Assembly (NCBI RefSeq): GCF_030540775.2
Contig: NZ_CP141266.1
Location: 585,501 to 649,500, forward strand
DNA length: 64,000 bases
Reading direction: 5' to 3'
Source: Flavivirga abyssicola
GTDB taxonomy: Bacteria; Bacteroidota; Bacteroidia; Flavobacteriales; Flavobacteriaceae
In this document: piece by piece, positions 8,464 to 17,544 of the stretch
Layout of the letters: every line of letters begins with the position of its first letter
Position numbering within the stretch: the stretch's first letter is position 1
Notes under the pieces: model-generated
Seen by the model: only the letters and a program-made list of their open reading frames with translations
The model's database searches: none
What the model was told of the DNA's origin: nothing
Program-made: the position numbers and the translations under genes

Positions 8464-9030
8464 TTGAACGAAATTAGAAAATTTATTGAACATATCTCTC
8501 CAATGAACGATTCTGATTGGCTATTTTTCTCATCGAAGCTACAGCAAGTAACACTAAAAAAACATGCTGTCTTATTGAAAATGGGAGAGACTGAGAACTA
8601 TTTATCTTTTATAACAAAAGGAATAGTCAGACTTTATATCCCAAGAGAAGAACATGATTTAACTTTTGGATTTTTATTTGAAAATGAATTTGTTACAGCT
8701 TATGATTCGTTTTTATCTCAAGCTCCTTCAGAATATCAACTTGATACATTAACAGAAACTGTTCTATGGAGAATTTCGAATAAAGATTTACAAGAGGTCT
8801 ACAAAAGAACAAACAGCGGAAATATTATTGGACGAAAAATGGCTGAATATATGTTTTTAATAAAATCAAAGAGAGAACTTTCATTATTAAGTAAAACAGC
8901 TGAAGAACGCTATTTAAATTTATTCTCAGATCGTCCAAAATTATTACAGCAAATTCCATTAAAATATATTGCCTCATATATTGGAGTTACTCCGCAAGCA
9001 TTGAGCAGAATAAGAAAACGCATTACTTAA
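8464..9030 (+). CDS. Crp/Fnr-family transcriptional regulator
   Basis: A 188-residue regulator of the Bacteroidota Crp/Fnr group: N-terminal cyclic-nucleotide-binding-like beta-roll (about 25-115) and a C-terminal helix-turn-helix (IPLKYIASYIGVTPQALSRI). The cAMP-contacting residues of Crp are not evident and there is no Fnr cysteine cluster, so the ligand is unknown. The start is TTG at 8464, chosen because family members begin with the IRKFIEHISP-like helix; the next ATG at 8503 would remove it. It lies just upstream of a DoxX-like gene in the same direction and may control it. Confidence 0.8.
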   Translation: MNEIRKFIEHISPMNDSDWLFFSSKLQQVTLKKHAVLLKMGETENYLSFITKGIVRLYIPREEHDLTFGFLFENEFVTAYDSFLSQAPSEYQLDTLTETVLWRISNKDLQEVYKRTNSGNIIGRKMAEYMFLIKSKRELSLLSKTAEERYLNLFSDRPKLLQQIPLKYIASYIGVTPQALSRIRKRIT

Positions 9031-9093
9031 CTTGCATTCATTGTTTTTATTTTGGTCTTTTCTGACCTTTGTCTTTTAATAATTCAGAAAAAC

Positions 9094-9546
9094 ATGAAAC
9101 CTTTAATTATACTTTTATCAAGTTTTATAATCTCCATTTTTATAATTAAAATTATCAAAAAAGACTATGATTTTGCCCTATCCGCAAGAATTGCAATGTC
9201 GATAATGCTTGTGTTTACAGCTATTGGCCATTTTGCTTTTACAAAAGGGATGTCAATGATGATACCAAAATTTATCCCTTTTAAAGAAGGTTTTGTTTAT
9301 CTAACTGGAATATTCGAAATACTATTAGCATTAGGTTTATTAATTCCTAAATTTAAAATAGTATCTGGGTGGACACTTATCATTTTTCTACTTTTAATGC
9401 TACCTGCTAACATATATGCTTCCATAAATAATGTGAATTATCAAAAAGGAACATTTGATGGACATGGCATCACGTACTTATGGTTTAGAATTCCTTTGCA
9501 AATCTTTTTTATTATCTGGACATATGTAAGTACAATCAGGGTTTAA
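9094..9546 (+). CDS. DoxX-like integral membrane protein
   Basis: About 150 residues with four predicted membrane helices, including GLLIPKFKIVSGWTLI, and the pattern of small DoxX-like proteins (a first helix, then a conserved GHF/IPKFIPF segment). DoxX relatives are inner-membrane proteins linked to quinone or redox chemistry, but many have no assigned role. An in-frame TTG at 9052 exists; ATG 9094 was chosen since it starts the first membrane segment directly. It follows the Crp/Fnr regulator by 63 bases. Confidence 0.6.
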   Translation: MKPLIILLSSFIISIFIIKIIKKDYDFALSARIAMSIMLVFTAIGHFAFTKGMSMMIPKFIPFKEGFVYLTGIFEILLALGLLIPKFKIVSGWTLIIFLLLMLPANIYASINNVNYQKGTFDGHGITYLWFRIPLQIFFIIWTYVSTIRV

Positions 9547-9604
9547 TAATAATTAAAAAAAGTATCTCTCTCTGAATAAGAAAAAGAGATAGTAAGCTGC
9601 TAAA

Positions 9605-10870
9605 TTAATAACACTTCCCTCGTTCCTTAAAGTTAGACTCTGAATTCTTCTTATTGATTTTTACCTTAAGCAACTGCATGTCATCGCTTACCTTTCTTTC
9701 TATTACTCGTGCATAGATTTGTGTTGTTGCTATTTTAGTATGACCTAGAAGTTTTGAAACCGTTTCTATAGGAACGCCATTACTTAAAGTTACCGTTGTT
9801 GCGAATGTATGTCTAGCAATATGAAATGTTAAGTTCTTTTTGATGCTACATAAATCTGCTATTTCTTTTAAATAACTATTTAATTTTTGATTAGAAATAT
9901 TGGGAAATAGCGTTTTCGTTTTCTCAGTTTTAAGATGGCCTTTGTATTTTGCTATTAGTTCTTCAGCCACAGGAAGTATTGGGATTTTCACTTTGCTATG
10001 CGTTTTTTGTCTATTAGTAATTATCCAACGCCCACCATCAATACCAATAACAATATTGTCTTCGTTAAGCTTCATTACATCTATATATGATAAACCTGTG
10101 TAGCAACTAAAAACAAATAAATCTTTGACCAGAGTTAGTCTTTCTATTTCGAATTCTTTTTCAATAATGGTTTGTAATTCATCTTCTCTTAAAAACTCAC
10201 GTTCATTTTTAATATAAGTTGGCTTGAACTTTACAAAAGGGTCTTTATCTATCCATTCCATTTTATAAGCTAATGTTACCATTTTACGAAGCCTTTGAAT
10301 ATGTTTCATAACTGTATTGTTTTCCATCTTCTTTTGATGATCTTCTGGAACATATAACCGTAGAAACTTTTCAAAGTCAACTAAAAAACGAAAAGTTAAT
10401 TGGGATAAATACACATCTTGAGTTTTTCTTTTTTTGGTTAAGAATAACTTGATATATTTTTGAGTCGTGAAATAGTTCTTTAAAGTACCATAGGTTAAAG
10501 ATTCACTCATTTGAGTATTATGATAATCAACCAATGTTAGTAAAGAATATTCTTGATTGTCTTCTCCTAAAAATCGAGCTTTAATACTTTGGGAACAAAT
10601 GAATGTTTTTTCTTTTACTAGTTGGTCATGTGCTTCGTAAATTCTGTTTTTAACAAGGTCCAAATACCGGTTAAGCAATCGGGATTCTTGTTTGTTTCCT
10701 CGTGCTCTTCCTTTGTTAGAATCCCATTCAGATACCGTTACTTTTCGTTTTAAACTAATATTAGCCCGTTTTCCATTGACCGTTATTCGGGCATAAACAG
10801 AAACTTGATTATTTTTTGCGCGTGTAGCACTTATCCAAAATGATAAGCTAAAGGTAGTTTGTGATTGCAT
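9605..10870 (-). CDS. tyrosine recombinase/integrase of the CTnDOT type
   Basis: A 421-residue site-specific integrase with an N-terminal arm-binding domain (about 5-95), a SAM-like core-binding domain (about 105-200) and a catalytic domain. The visible catalytic residues are HIARHTF (HxxR), the second His in LLGHTKIATTQIY, and the nucleophilic Tyr in that segment. The first Arg position reads CYTGLSYIDV with Ser instead, as in IntDOT of the Bacteroides element CTnDOT. The gene begins 232 bases from the 3' end of tRNA-Pro, a usual arrangement for integrative elements. No conjugation or phage genes are present within the window, so the element is either remnant or extends left. Confidence 0.9.
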   Translation of the reverse strand: MQSQTTFSLSFWISATRAKNNQVSVYARITVNGKRANISLKRKVTVSEWDSNKGRARGNKQESRLLNRYLDLVKNRIYEAHDQLVKEKTFICSQSIKARFLGEDNQEYSLLTLVDYHNTQMSESLTYGTLKNYFTTQKYIKLFLTKKRKTQDVYLSQLTFRFLVDFEKFLRLYVPEDHQKKMENNTVMKHIQRLRKMVTLAYKMEWIDKDPFVKFKPTYIKNEREFLREDELQTIIEKEFEIERLTLVKDLFVFSCYTGLSYIDVMKLNEDNIVIGIDGGRWIITNRQKTHSKVKIPILPVAEELIAKYKGHLKTEKTKTLFPNISNQKLNSYLKEIADLCSIKKNLTFHIARHTFATTVTLSNGVPIETVSKLLGHTKIATTQIYARVIERKVSDDMQLLKVKINKKNSESNFKERGKCY

Positions 10871-10947
10871 AGTTGTCGTCTTTTAGTTAAACATTTACCT
10901 AGACGAAAGTCAAATCAACTATTTCAATTACAGTATTTTAAACATCT

Positions 10948-11001
10948 ATTCGGTTAACACTTTTTAGATTTCAAAAGTGTTAACCGAAGTGTTAACCGAA
11001 T
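10948..11001. repeat. three copies of a 12-bp GTGTTAACCGAA motif, one inverted
   Basis: Two head-to-tail copies occupy 10977-10988 and 10989-11000; the inverted copy is within 10948-10964, giving a 16-bp inverted repeat (TTCGGTTAACACTTTT with AAAAGTGTTAACCGAA). They lie between the integrase start and tRNA-Pro. The layout suits arm-type integrase sites or an operator for the integrase gene. Confidence 0.6.
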
Positions 11002-11043
11002 CAAACTATATTAATTCAATTCTTATGATGACCTAAAAACCAC

Positions 11044-11077
11044 AAAACCTTGTTAATCATAAGATTAACAAGGTTTT
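11044..11077 (-). terminator. intrinsic terminator downstream of tRNA-Pro
   Basis: A perfect 15-bp stem (AAAACCTTGTTAATC with its complement) around a 4-base loop, with a T-rich run after it on the minus strand. It is placed 25 bases beyond the tRNA 3' end. Confidence 0.75.
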
Positions 11078-11101
11078 AGTCTGTGTTTGTATTAATATTT
11101 G

Positions 11102-11176
11102 TCGGGGTGGCAGGATTCGAACCTGCGACCTCCGCGTCCCAAACGCGGCGCGATAACCGGGCTACGCTACACCCCG
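11102..11176 (-). tRNA. tRNA-Pro (anticodon TGG)
   Basis: The minus strand folds into a complete cloverleaf: acceptor stem CGGGGTG with CACCCCG, anticodon stem CCGCG with CGCGG around loop TTTGGGA (anticodon TGG), and T-loop GTTCGAATC. CCA is not encoded. TGG with modified U34 can read all Pro codons. Its 3' end faces the integrase, and tRNA 3' ends are common attachment sites. Confidence 0.95.
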
Positions 11177-11199
11177 AATTGGTTATCATTTTAGGACTG

Positions 11200-11228
11200 C
11201 AAATATAGACTTTTTATTCATTACACAA
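11200..11228 (-). promoter_or_regulatory. Bacteroidota-type promoter for tRNA-Pro
   Basis: On the minus strand TTG (11226-11228), 18 bases, then TATATTTG (11200-11207), matching TTG/TAnnTTTG with correct spacing. The expected start is near 11193, about 17 bases before the tRNA. Confidence 0.65.
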
Positions 11229-11322
11229 TTCTTTATTTAAAAATATTTATCTTAGAGCATAATCAAGAATACTTTATCAAAAAAGCTATAATTTAGTACA
11301 CTTAAATACAGACTCCTTACTT

Positions 11323-13623
11323 GTGCATTTTATAAAAAAAAGAATTCTTATTTTACTCCTTTTTAGCTTTACTTTTAACGCTCTGGGTCAATCAAAGATT
11401 AAAGGGAAAATTATTGATAAAGACAGTGGAACGGCATTATCAAACGTACAAATAACAAACCTTGATACCAAAACTACAGTAGTATCAAATTTAAATGGAA
11501 CTTTTGAAGCCATAAGAGTTGGCAAATATTCATTAAAAAAAGAAGGTTACCTTGAAAAGATTCTTGAATTAAAAAACGACTCATATTACATCATTCAACT
11601 AAATATAAATCCATCTCAATTACATGAAGTTATTATTAACTCAAACCATATTCCTAAAAAGCTAAAAAAAGCGACAACAACCATTAGTGTTATTCCATTA
11701 AAAGATATTGAGCGTGGTAATAATATTAATATAGCTCCCATTTTAAATAGAACCCCTGGAGTTTTCATGCAAAGTGGCGCCCTTAATACTAATCGAATTA
11801 CGATTAGAGGTATTGGTTCCAGAAATTTATTCGGAACAGCAAAAATAAGAGCCTACTTTAAAGACATCCCTTTAACAACAGGGAATGGAGAAACTACTAT
11901 TGAAGATTTTGAATTAAATACCATATCCCGTTTTGAAATCATTAAAGGCGCAACTTCCAGTATTTATGGAGCTGGTCTCGGTGGCACTATACATTTAACA
12001 CCTAAAAATGCGTTTTTAAATCAGTCTAGTATAAATACAGAAATATCTCTAGGGTCTTTTGGGTTGCTTAAAGGTATTGTAAATATAAATCATGGTACTT
12101 CAACTAATAGCTTTAGGGCTGTTTATAGTAATACTCATAGTGATGGGTATCGTGAAAATAACACATATAACAGACAAACTTTTACCTTAAACTCAAACCA
12201 TCACTTAAACAAAAAAAATGAATTATACATTCTGGCCAGCTATATTGATTTAAAAGCCTTTATTCCTAGTTCAATTAACGAGGAAACATATCGAAACAAT
12301 CCAAAATCTGCGGCATTTACCTGGAAGCAATCGCAAGGTTTTGAAGATTCCAAACGTGGAATATTTGGTCTATCCTGGAATCATGAATACAGTAACCATA
12401 CAAAACAACTAACCAGTATCTTTACTTCTTTTTATGATGCTTACGAACCCAGACCTTTTAATATTTTAAAAGAACACATCCTAGCAACAGGCATTAGAAG
12501 CCGAATTTTAGGCAACATTAAACTTTTCGATAAAACTTTTAACTGGACATTAGGCGGAGAACTTTTTAGAGATACTTATAAATCTGAAACGTTTGAGAAT
12601 TTATATCGGAATTTCCCTAACGATACTGGAAGTGTTGAAGGTAATCAATTATCAAACTTCAAAGAAAAAAGAAATTATTACAACGCTTTTTTTGAAACTA
12701 TTTATGAACTAACTAAAAAAACATCACTATCCATAGGTTTGAATTTAAATCAAACTGCATACACTTTAAACGATAGGTTTCCAGCTTCAGAAAATAATCG
12801 GGATCAGTCAGGAAACTTTAAATTTAAAAATATCGTGTCACCAAAATTTGGCATATCTCATCTATTTTCTAAAAGTATTAATGTTTATTCAAATATAAGC
12901 CATGGCTTCTCTCCTATTACATTAAATGAAACATTATTACCCGATGGACAAATAAACACCAATCTTAAACCGGAAACGGGTTGGAATTTTGAAATTGGCA
13001 CACGAGCAAGCCTAATAAATAATCGTTTGCAATTCAATTTAGCACTATACCGTTTAGCAATTAAAAACCTAGTCGTATCTCGTAGAACATCACAAGATGA
13101 ATTTATTGGAATAAACGCTGGAAGTACCCAACATGACGGATTAGAATTATCATTAAATTATGAATGGTTACAAAAAGAAACCTTATCCATAAACTCATTC
13201 GTAAATTATACACTTAATAATTTTAAATTTAAAGAGTTTATTGATGGTGATAATAATTTTTCGGGTAATGATTTAACAGGAGTACCTTCAGAGGTATTTA
13301 ATACAGGAATAGATATAGAATCATCATTTGGGATTTATGGAAACATTAATTTTCAATACGTAGGAAATATGCCTATTACTGATAGTAATGACCTATTTTC
13401 AGACAGTTACAATTTGACAAATTTTAAAGTTGGATACAGAACATCTCTTAATAAAAAGCTAAACTTAAATATTTTCTTAGGGATAAATAATATCTTTGAT
13501 AAAGCCTATGCCTCACAAATTTTAATAAATGCATCAGGTTTTAACGGTAATGCACCAAGATATTTTTATCCAGGAAACCCTTTGAATTATTATACTGGAG
13601 TAAACGTAAACTATATGTTTTAG
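11323..13623 (+). CDS. TonB-dependent outer-membrane receptor
   Basis: A 766-residue receptor with a signal peptide (about 1-22, ending ALGQ), a carboxypeptidase-like regulatory domain (about 24-100), a plug domain (about 115-225, with RTPGVFMQSG, RITIRGIGSR and IEIIKGATSS-like features) and a C-terminal 22-strand barrel ending in a Tyr-Met-Phe. It imports a ligand across the outer membrane using TonB energy. The start is GTG at 11323 since no ATG precedes the signal. The next two genes encode a PQQ-type sugar dehydrogenase and a cytochrome c in the same direction, hinting that the ligand may be PQQ or a sugar-related compound. Substrate is inference. Confidence 0.9.
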   Translation: MHFIKKRILILLLFSFTFNALGQSKIKGKIIDKDSGTALSNVQITNLDTKTTVVSNLNGTFEAIRVGKYSLKKEGYLEKILELKNDSYYIIQLNINPSQLHEVIINSNHIPKKLKKATTTISVIPLKDIERGNNINIAPILNRTPGVFMQSGALNTNRITIRGIGSRNLFGTAKIRAYFKDIPLTTGNGETTIEDFELNTISRFEIIKGATSSIYGAGLGGTIHLTPKNAFLNQSSINTEISLGSFGLLKGIVNINHGTSTNSFRAVYSNTHSDGYRENNTYNRQTFTLNSNHHLNKKNELYILASYIDLKAFIPSSINEETYRNNPKSAAFTWKQSQGFEDSKRGIFGLSWNHEYSNHTKQLTSIFTSFYDAYEPRPFNILKEHILATGIRSRILGNIKLFDKTFNWTLGGELFRDTYKSETFENLYRNFPNDTGSVEGNQLSNFKEKRNYYNAFFETIYELTKKTSLSIGLNLNQTAYTLNDRFPASENNRDQSGNFKFKNIVSPKFGISHLFSKSINVYSNISHGFSPITLNETLLPDGQINTNLKPETGWNFEIGTRASLINNRLQFNLALYRLAIKNLVVSRRTSQDEFIGINAGSTQHDGLELSLNYEWLQKETLSINSFVNYTLNNFKFKEFIDGDNNFSGNDLTGVPSEVFNTGIDIESSFGIYGNINFQYVGNMPITDSNDLFSDSYNLTNFKVGYRTSLNKKLNLNIFLGINNIFDKAYASQILINASGFNGNAPRYFYPGNPLNYYTGVNVNYMF

Positions 13624-13644
13624 AGCACCTTTAAATAAAAAAAC

Positions 13645-14770
13645 ATGAAAAATATTTTTTCCATTCTATCAATAATTCTCATATCATGCATGTCATGTGC
13701 ACAACAAACAGAGTCTGAAGTTAAAGCAGAAACACCAGATACCATTAATTATACAACCCAAGTCATTGTTTCAGATTTAAACATTCCTTGGGGCATGGCC
13801 TTTTTACCAGATGGGAGCATCCTTATTGCTGAAAAAACAGGTGAGCTTATTCATTTTAAAAATGGTACCAAAACAAGCATTGAAGGGCTGCCAGAAATAT
13901 ATGTACGTGGTCAAGGTGGTTTAATGGATTTAAAATTACATCCCGATTATAAAAACAACAGATGGATTTACATATCGTATGCATCACCCGAAGGAGAAGG
14001 AGATGGTGGTAATACAGCTATTTTAAGAGCCAAATTAAATAATAACACTCTGGTTGAGCAACAATTACTTTATAAAGCTGATCCAAACACAAAAAAAGGC
14101 CAACATTGGGGGTCACGTATGGCATTTGATAATGAAGGCTATTTATATTTTTCTATAGGAGATCGAGGAAATAGAGATGTAAACCCACAGGATCTTACCC
14201 GGGATTGTGGTAAAATTTACAGATTAAATGATGATGGAAGCATCCCTCAAGACAATCCTTTTATAAATACTGACAATGCAAAAACCGCTATCTATAGTTA
14301 CGGTCATAGAAATCCACAAGGCATGGCAAAAAACCCGCTAACTGGAGACATCTGGACTAACGAGCATGGTCCACGGGGGGGGAGACGAAATTAACATCAT
14401 ACAGAAAGGAAAAAACTATGGATGGCCAGTCATTTCTTATGGTATAAATTATGATGGCTCGACATTTACCGATATCACTGAAAAAGAAGGCATGGAGCAA
14501 CCGCTATTTTATTGGGTACCTTCTATCGCCCCTAGTGGTATGGCTTTTGTTTCTTCAGACATATACCCTAATTGGAAAGAAAATATTCTAGTTGGTTCTT
14601 TAAAGTTTGAATACCTTGAAAGACTTGTGATAGAAAACAATAAAGTAGTAAAACGCGAAAAACTATTTGAAGATATCGGCCGCGTTAGAAATGTAATAGA
14701 AGCTCCAGATGGTTATATTTATGCAGCTATTGAAGGCTTAGGCATTGTAAAAATTGTTCCAGAAAATTAA
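13645..14770 (+). pseudogene. PQQ-dependent aldose/sorbosone dehydrogenase, frameshifted in a G8 tract
   Basis: Two frames together encode one soluble PQQ-type sugar dehydrogenase (YliI/Asd-like beta-propeller) of about 375 residues. Frame 1 (13645-14394) has a lipoprotein signal (ISCMSCAQ), PWGMAFLPDGSILIAEKTG, the catalytic-His segment GQHWGSRMAF and YSYGHRNPQGMA. Frame 2 continues with GGDEINIIQKGKNYGWPV to the stop at 14770. The break is at 14375-14382, where eight Gs occur; seven would restore EHGPRGGDEIN exactly. It is either a sequencing error, a true mutation or a phase-variable tract. The enzyme would oxidise sugars in the periplasm and pass electrons to the cytochrome c encoded next. 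Confidence 0.85.
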
Positions 14771-14779
14771 AAATAACAC

Positions 14780-15196
14780 ATGAAATTAATTATAGTAAGC
14801 TTAATAGCACTAGCCTCAACAATTATTATTTCTACAAATCAAAATAACAAATCACAAACAGATCCCTTAAAAGAAAGTATACAAAGAGGTCGTGACATTT
14901 ATACAGATTTTTGTGTGTCCTGCCATTTACCAAATGGTAAAGGTGTAGAAAAAGTGTATCCCCCATTAGCCAATTCAGATTATCTTATAAAAAATCGAGA
15001 AGCTAGTATTAGAGGTATTAAATATGGACAAAAAGGTGACATTATTGTAAACGGACAAACATATAATGGCTTTATGGCTCCTATGGGATTAAGTGATGAT
15101 GAAGTAGCCGATGTTATGAACTATATAACAAATAGTTGGGAAAATAAAAATGATAAAATAGTTACAGAAGAAGAAGTTTCAAAAATTAAAAAATAA
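14780..15196 (+). CDS. class I cytochrome c, exported
   Basis: A 138-residue monohaem cytochrome with an N-terminal hydrophobic signal and the haem site CVSCH (Cys45, Cys48, His49). The distal ligand is probably a Met in GFMAPMG, followed by the typical DEVADVMNYI C-terminal helix. It lies 9 bases after the sugar dehydrogenase, so it is the likely electron acceptor. Its signal lacks an obvious lipobox, so it is probably soluble or membrane-tethered by the N-terminus. Confidence 0.85.
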   Translation: MKLIIVSLIALASTIIISTNQNNKSQTDPLKESIQRGRDIYTDFCVSCHLPNGKGVEKVYPPLANSDYLIKNREASIRGIKYGQKGDIIVNGQTYNGFMAPMGLSDDEVADVMNYITNSWENKNDKIVTEEEVSKIKK

Positions 15197-15229
15197 GCAG
15201 TTTCATATTTAAATAACTTTACATTTAAC

Positions 15230-15237
15230 TAACTTTG
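15230..15237 (+). promoter_or_regulatory. TAnnTTTG box upstream of udk
   Basis: TAACTTTG, 26 bases before ATG 15264, fits the -7 element; the -33 position holds TTT instead of TTG. It would start the udk-divIC-mutA-mutB transcript. Confidence 0.5.
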
Positions 15238-15263
15238 TAAAAGCTAACTAAACTAAATTAATA

Positions 15264-15869
15264 ATGCTTATAATTGGAATCGCAGGCGGTACTAGCTGTG
15301 GTAAAACCACTGTTGTAAATCAGATATTAAATGAGCTACCAGAAGGCGAAGTTGGCGTAATTTCGCAAGATTCCTATTATAAAGACACCACGCATTTATC
15401 TTATGAAGAGCGTGTAAAAATAAATTTTGATCACCCACGGTCTATCGATTTTGACCTTTTAGTTGATCATTTAAAAGAACTCAAAAACGATACTCCCATA
15501 CACCAACCCGTGTATTCTTTCGTTAAACATAATAGAACTGGAGATACCATTTTAACACATCCCAGAAAAGTTATGATTGTTGAAGGTATTTTAATTTTAA
15601 CAAACCCGGAATTACGGGATATGTTTGACATTAAAATATTTGTACATGCAGATACAGACGAACGTTTAATAAGACGTTTAAGACGTGATATTTCTGAACG
15701 AGGTAGAGATTTGAATGAAGTTTTAGCACGGTATCAAACAACATTGAAACCCATGCACGACCAATTTATTGAACCTATGAAAGAATACGCAGACATTATA
15801 ATACCAAACAATAAATATAATACAGTGGCTGTAGACATTGTTAAAACCATAATAAACGAAAAACTATAA
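15264..15869 (+). CDS. udk: uridine kinase
   Basis: A 201-residue cytoplasmic kinase that phosphorylates uridine and cytidine in pyrimidine salvage. The P-loop is GGTSCGKTT (residues 8-16), followed by SQDSYYKD and the NFDHPRSIDFDLL substrate segment, all standard in Udk, and length is normal. It begins an operon: the stop is directly followed by the DivIC-like gene with no gap. Confidence 0.95.
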   Translation: MLIIGIAGGTSCGKTTVVNQILNELPEGEVGVISQDSYYKDTTHLSYEERVKINFDHPRSIDFDLLVDHLKELKNDTPIHQPVYSFVKHNRTGDTILTHPRKVMIVEGILILTNPELRDMFDIKIFVHADTDERLIRRLRRDISERGRDLNEVLARYQTTLKPMHDQFIEPMKEYADIIIPNNKYNTVAVDIVKTIINEKL

Positions 15870-16193
15870 ATGGCTATACTAAAACATAAGTTTTTCAAAC
15901 CTTTTAAAAATTGGTTCGTCCTAATTTTAACCGCATTTATAATTTGGATGTTATTTTTTGATGACAATTCATGGCTTATACACCATGAATTGAATACAGA
16001 TGTTGAAGCCCTGGAAAACGAAAAAGAATATTATAAAAAAGAAATAGAAAAAGATAATAAAGCTATAAAAAAGCTAAGTACCCCAGGTGGTTTAGAAAAA
16101 TTTGCTCGCGAAGAATATTATATGAAACGCGATAATGAAGAAATCTACATTATAGAATACGAAGACAGTTTAAAAACTAAAAAGAATGAGTAA
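15870..16193 (+). CDS. septum formation initiator (FtsB/DivIC-like)
   Basis: A 107-residue bitopic membrane protein: a short basic N-terminus, one membrane helix (about 17-32), then a charged coiled coil (about 45-75) and the TPGGLEKFAREEYYMKRDNEE segment typical of FtsB/DivIC, in part shown here as GGLEKFAREEYY. It joins the FtsL-FtsQ divisome subcomplex. It starts immediately after udk and overlaps mutA by 8 bases. Confidence 0.85.
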   Translation: MAILKHKFFKPFKNWFVLILTAFIIWMLFFDDNSWLIHHELNTDVEALENEKEYYKKEIEKDNKAIKKLSTPGGLEKFAREEYYMKRDNEEIYIIEYEDSLKTKKNE

Positions 16194-17544
16194 TAGATTG
16201 TTCAAAGAATTTGATTCGGTTACAGCCAAACAATGGAAACAAAAAATACAATTCGATTTAAAAGGAGCTGATTATAATGATACATTAGTATGGCAAACGA
16301 ATGAAGATATATCTGTAAAACCATTTTATCATGCAGATGATTTTAAAGAACAACCAGAAGTCTCAAACGCAGAAGCTACAACATGGAAAATTTGTCAATC
16401 TATTTTTGTAGCTGATGTAAAAAATGCTAATCAAAAAGCAATTGATGCTATTGAAAGAGGAGCTGAAAGTATTAAATTTATTGTTCCATCAGAAACTGTC
16501 TCAATTAACGATTTACTAAAAGGTATAAATCCCGCATCAACACCGCTCTATTTTGAGTTACAATTTCTTTCTGAAACATATGTAAAACAATTAACTGCTA
16601 TTTCATCAAATGCAAATATCCATACAGATATTATATACAATTTAGCAAAAAACGGAAACTGGTTTCATAGCTTAAATGATGATTTTCATGAATTTAAAGC
16701 AATAACAGCATATACAAAATCATTTTCGGTTGATACGTCTCTATACCAAAATGCTGGTGCTAATATTGTACAGCAATTAGCGTATAGCTTAGCTCATGCC
16801 AATGAATATTTAAATTATTTTGAGGAAAAGAAAGCCATTTCACCTACTTTAAAAATAAGTTTTAACGTTTCTGTTGGTACAAATTACTTTTTTGAAATTG
16901 CAAAATTGCGCGCATTACGAATGCTTTGGGAAACGCTAGCCACAGAGTATCATATCAACCCTACTTGCTATATTTTGGCAACTCCTACAAAACGTAACAA
17001 AACATTATACGATTATAATAATAACATGTTACGTACAACAACCGAATGCATGAGTGCCATTCTTGGGGGTGCAAATAGTGTCTATAACTTACCTTATGAT
17101 GCTATTTATCACAAAGACAATGAATTTGGGGAACGTATTGCTAGAAATCAACTACTGGTTTTAAAACATGAAAGTTATTTTGATGTTGTCAACAACCCTT
17201 CCGACGGTGCATTTTATATAGAATCCCTAACCAATCAACTAACAGAAAAAGCTCTAGACTTATTTAAAAATATTGAAGAAAACGGTGGTTTTTTAAAGCA
17301 ATTAAAACAAGGGACTATTCAACGAAAAATTAAAGAAAATGCCGCCAAAGAAGACGCTCAGTTTAATGCAGGTGAAGAAATCTTATTAGGCACTAACAAA
17401 CATCCAAATACAGAAGATAAAATGAAACAAGAGTTGGAACTTTATCCTTTTGTAAAAACGAACCAAAGAAAAACATTAATTGAACCTATAATTGAAAAGC
17501 GACTAGCAGAAAAAATAGAACAAGAACGATTAAAAAATGAATAA
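16186..17544 (+). CDS. mutA: methylmalonyl-CoA mutase small (beta) subunit
   Basis: A 452-residue protein homologous to the TIM-barrel part of methylmalonyl-CoA mutase, with the features FEIAKLRALRMLWE and SVYNLPYDA-like segments matched in MutB. It lacks the C-terminal B12-binding domain, as expected of the non-catalytic small subunit in Bacteroidota, which is shorter than the actinobacterial one. It pairs with MutB to isomerise succinyl-CoA and methylmalonyl-CoA. It overlaps divIC-like upstream and the small lipoprotein gene downstream by 8 bases each, so translation is probably coupled. Confidence 0.9.
   Translation: MSNRLFKEFDSVTAKQWKQKIQFDLKGADYNDTLVWQTNEDISVKPFYHADDFKEQPEVSNAEATTWKICQSIFVADVKNANQKAIDAIERGAESIKFIVPSETVSINDLLKGINPASTPLYFELQFLSETYVKQLTAISSNANIHTDIIYNLAKNGNWFHSLNDDFHEFKAITAYTKSFSVDTSLYQNAGANIVQQLAYSLAHANEYLNYFEEKKAISPTLKISFNVSVGTNYFFEIAKLRALRMLWETLATEYHINPTCYILATPTKRNKTLYDYNNNMLRTTTECMSAILGGANSVYNLPYDAIYHKDNEFGERIARNQLLVLKHESYFDVVNNPSDGAFYIESLTNQLTEKALDLFKNIEENGGFLKQLKQGTIQRKIKENAAKEDAQFNAGEEILLGTNKHPNTEDKMKQELELYPFVKTNQRKTLIEPIIEKRLAEKIEQERLKNE

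Noticed and set aside
11102-11176. Second copy of the tRNA-Pro 3' end as an att site within the window
   Set aside because: No further copy of the T-arm and acceptor sequence was noticed left of the integrase; an end outside the window cannot be excluded.
13645-14770. Two separate genes at 13645-14394 and 14366-14770
   Set aside because: Both encode consecutive parts of one dehydrogenase; one base in a G run joins them, so one frameshifted gene is reported.
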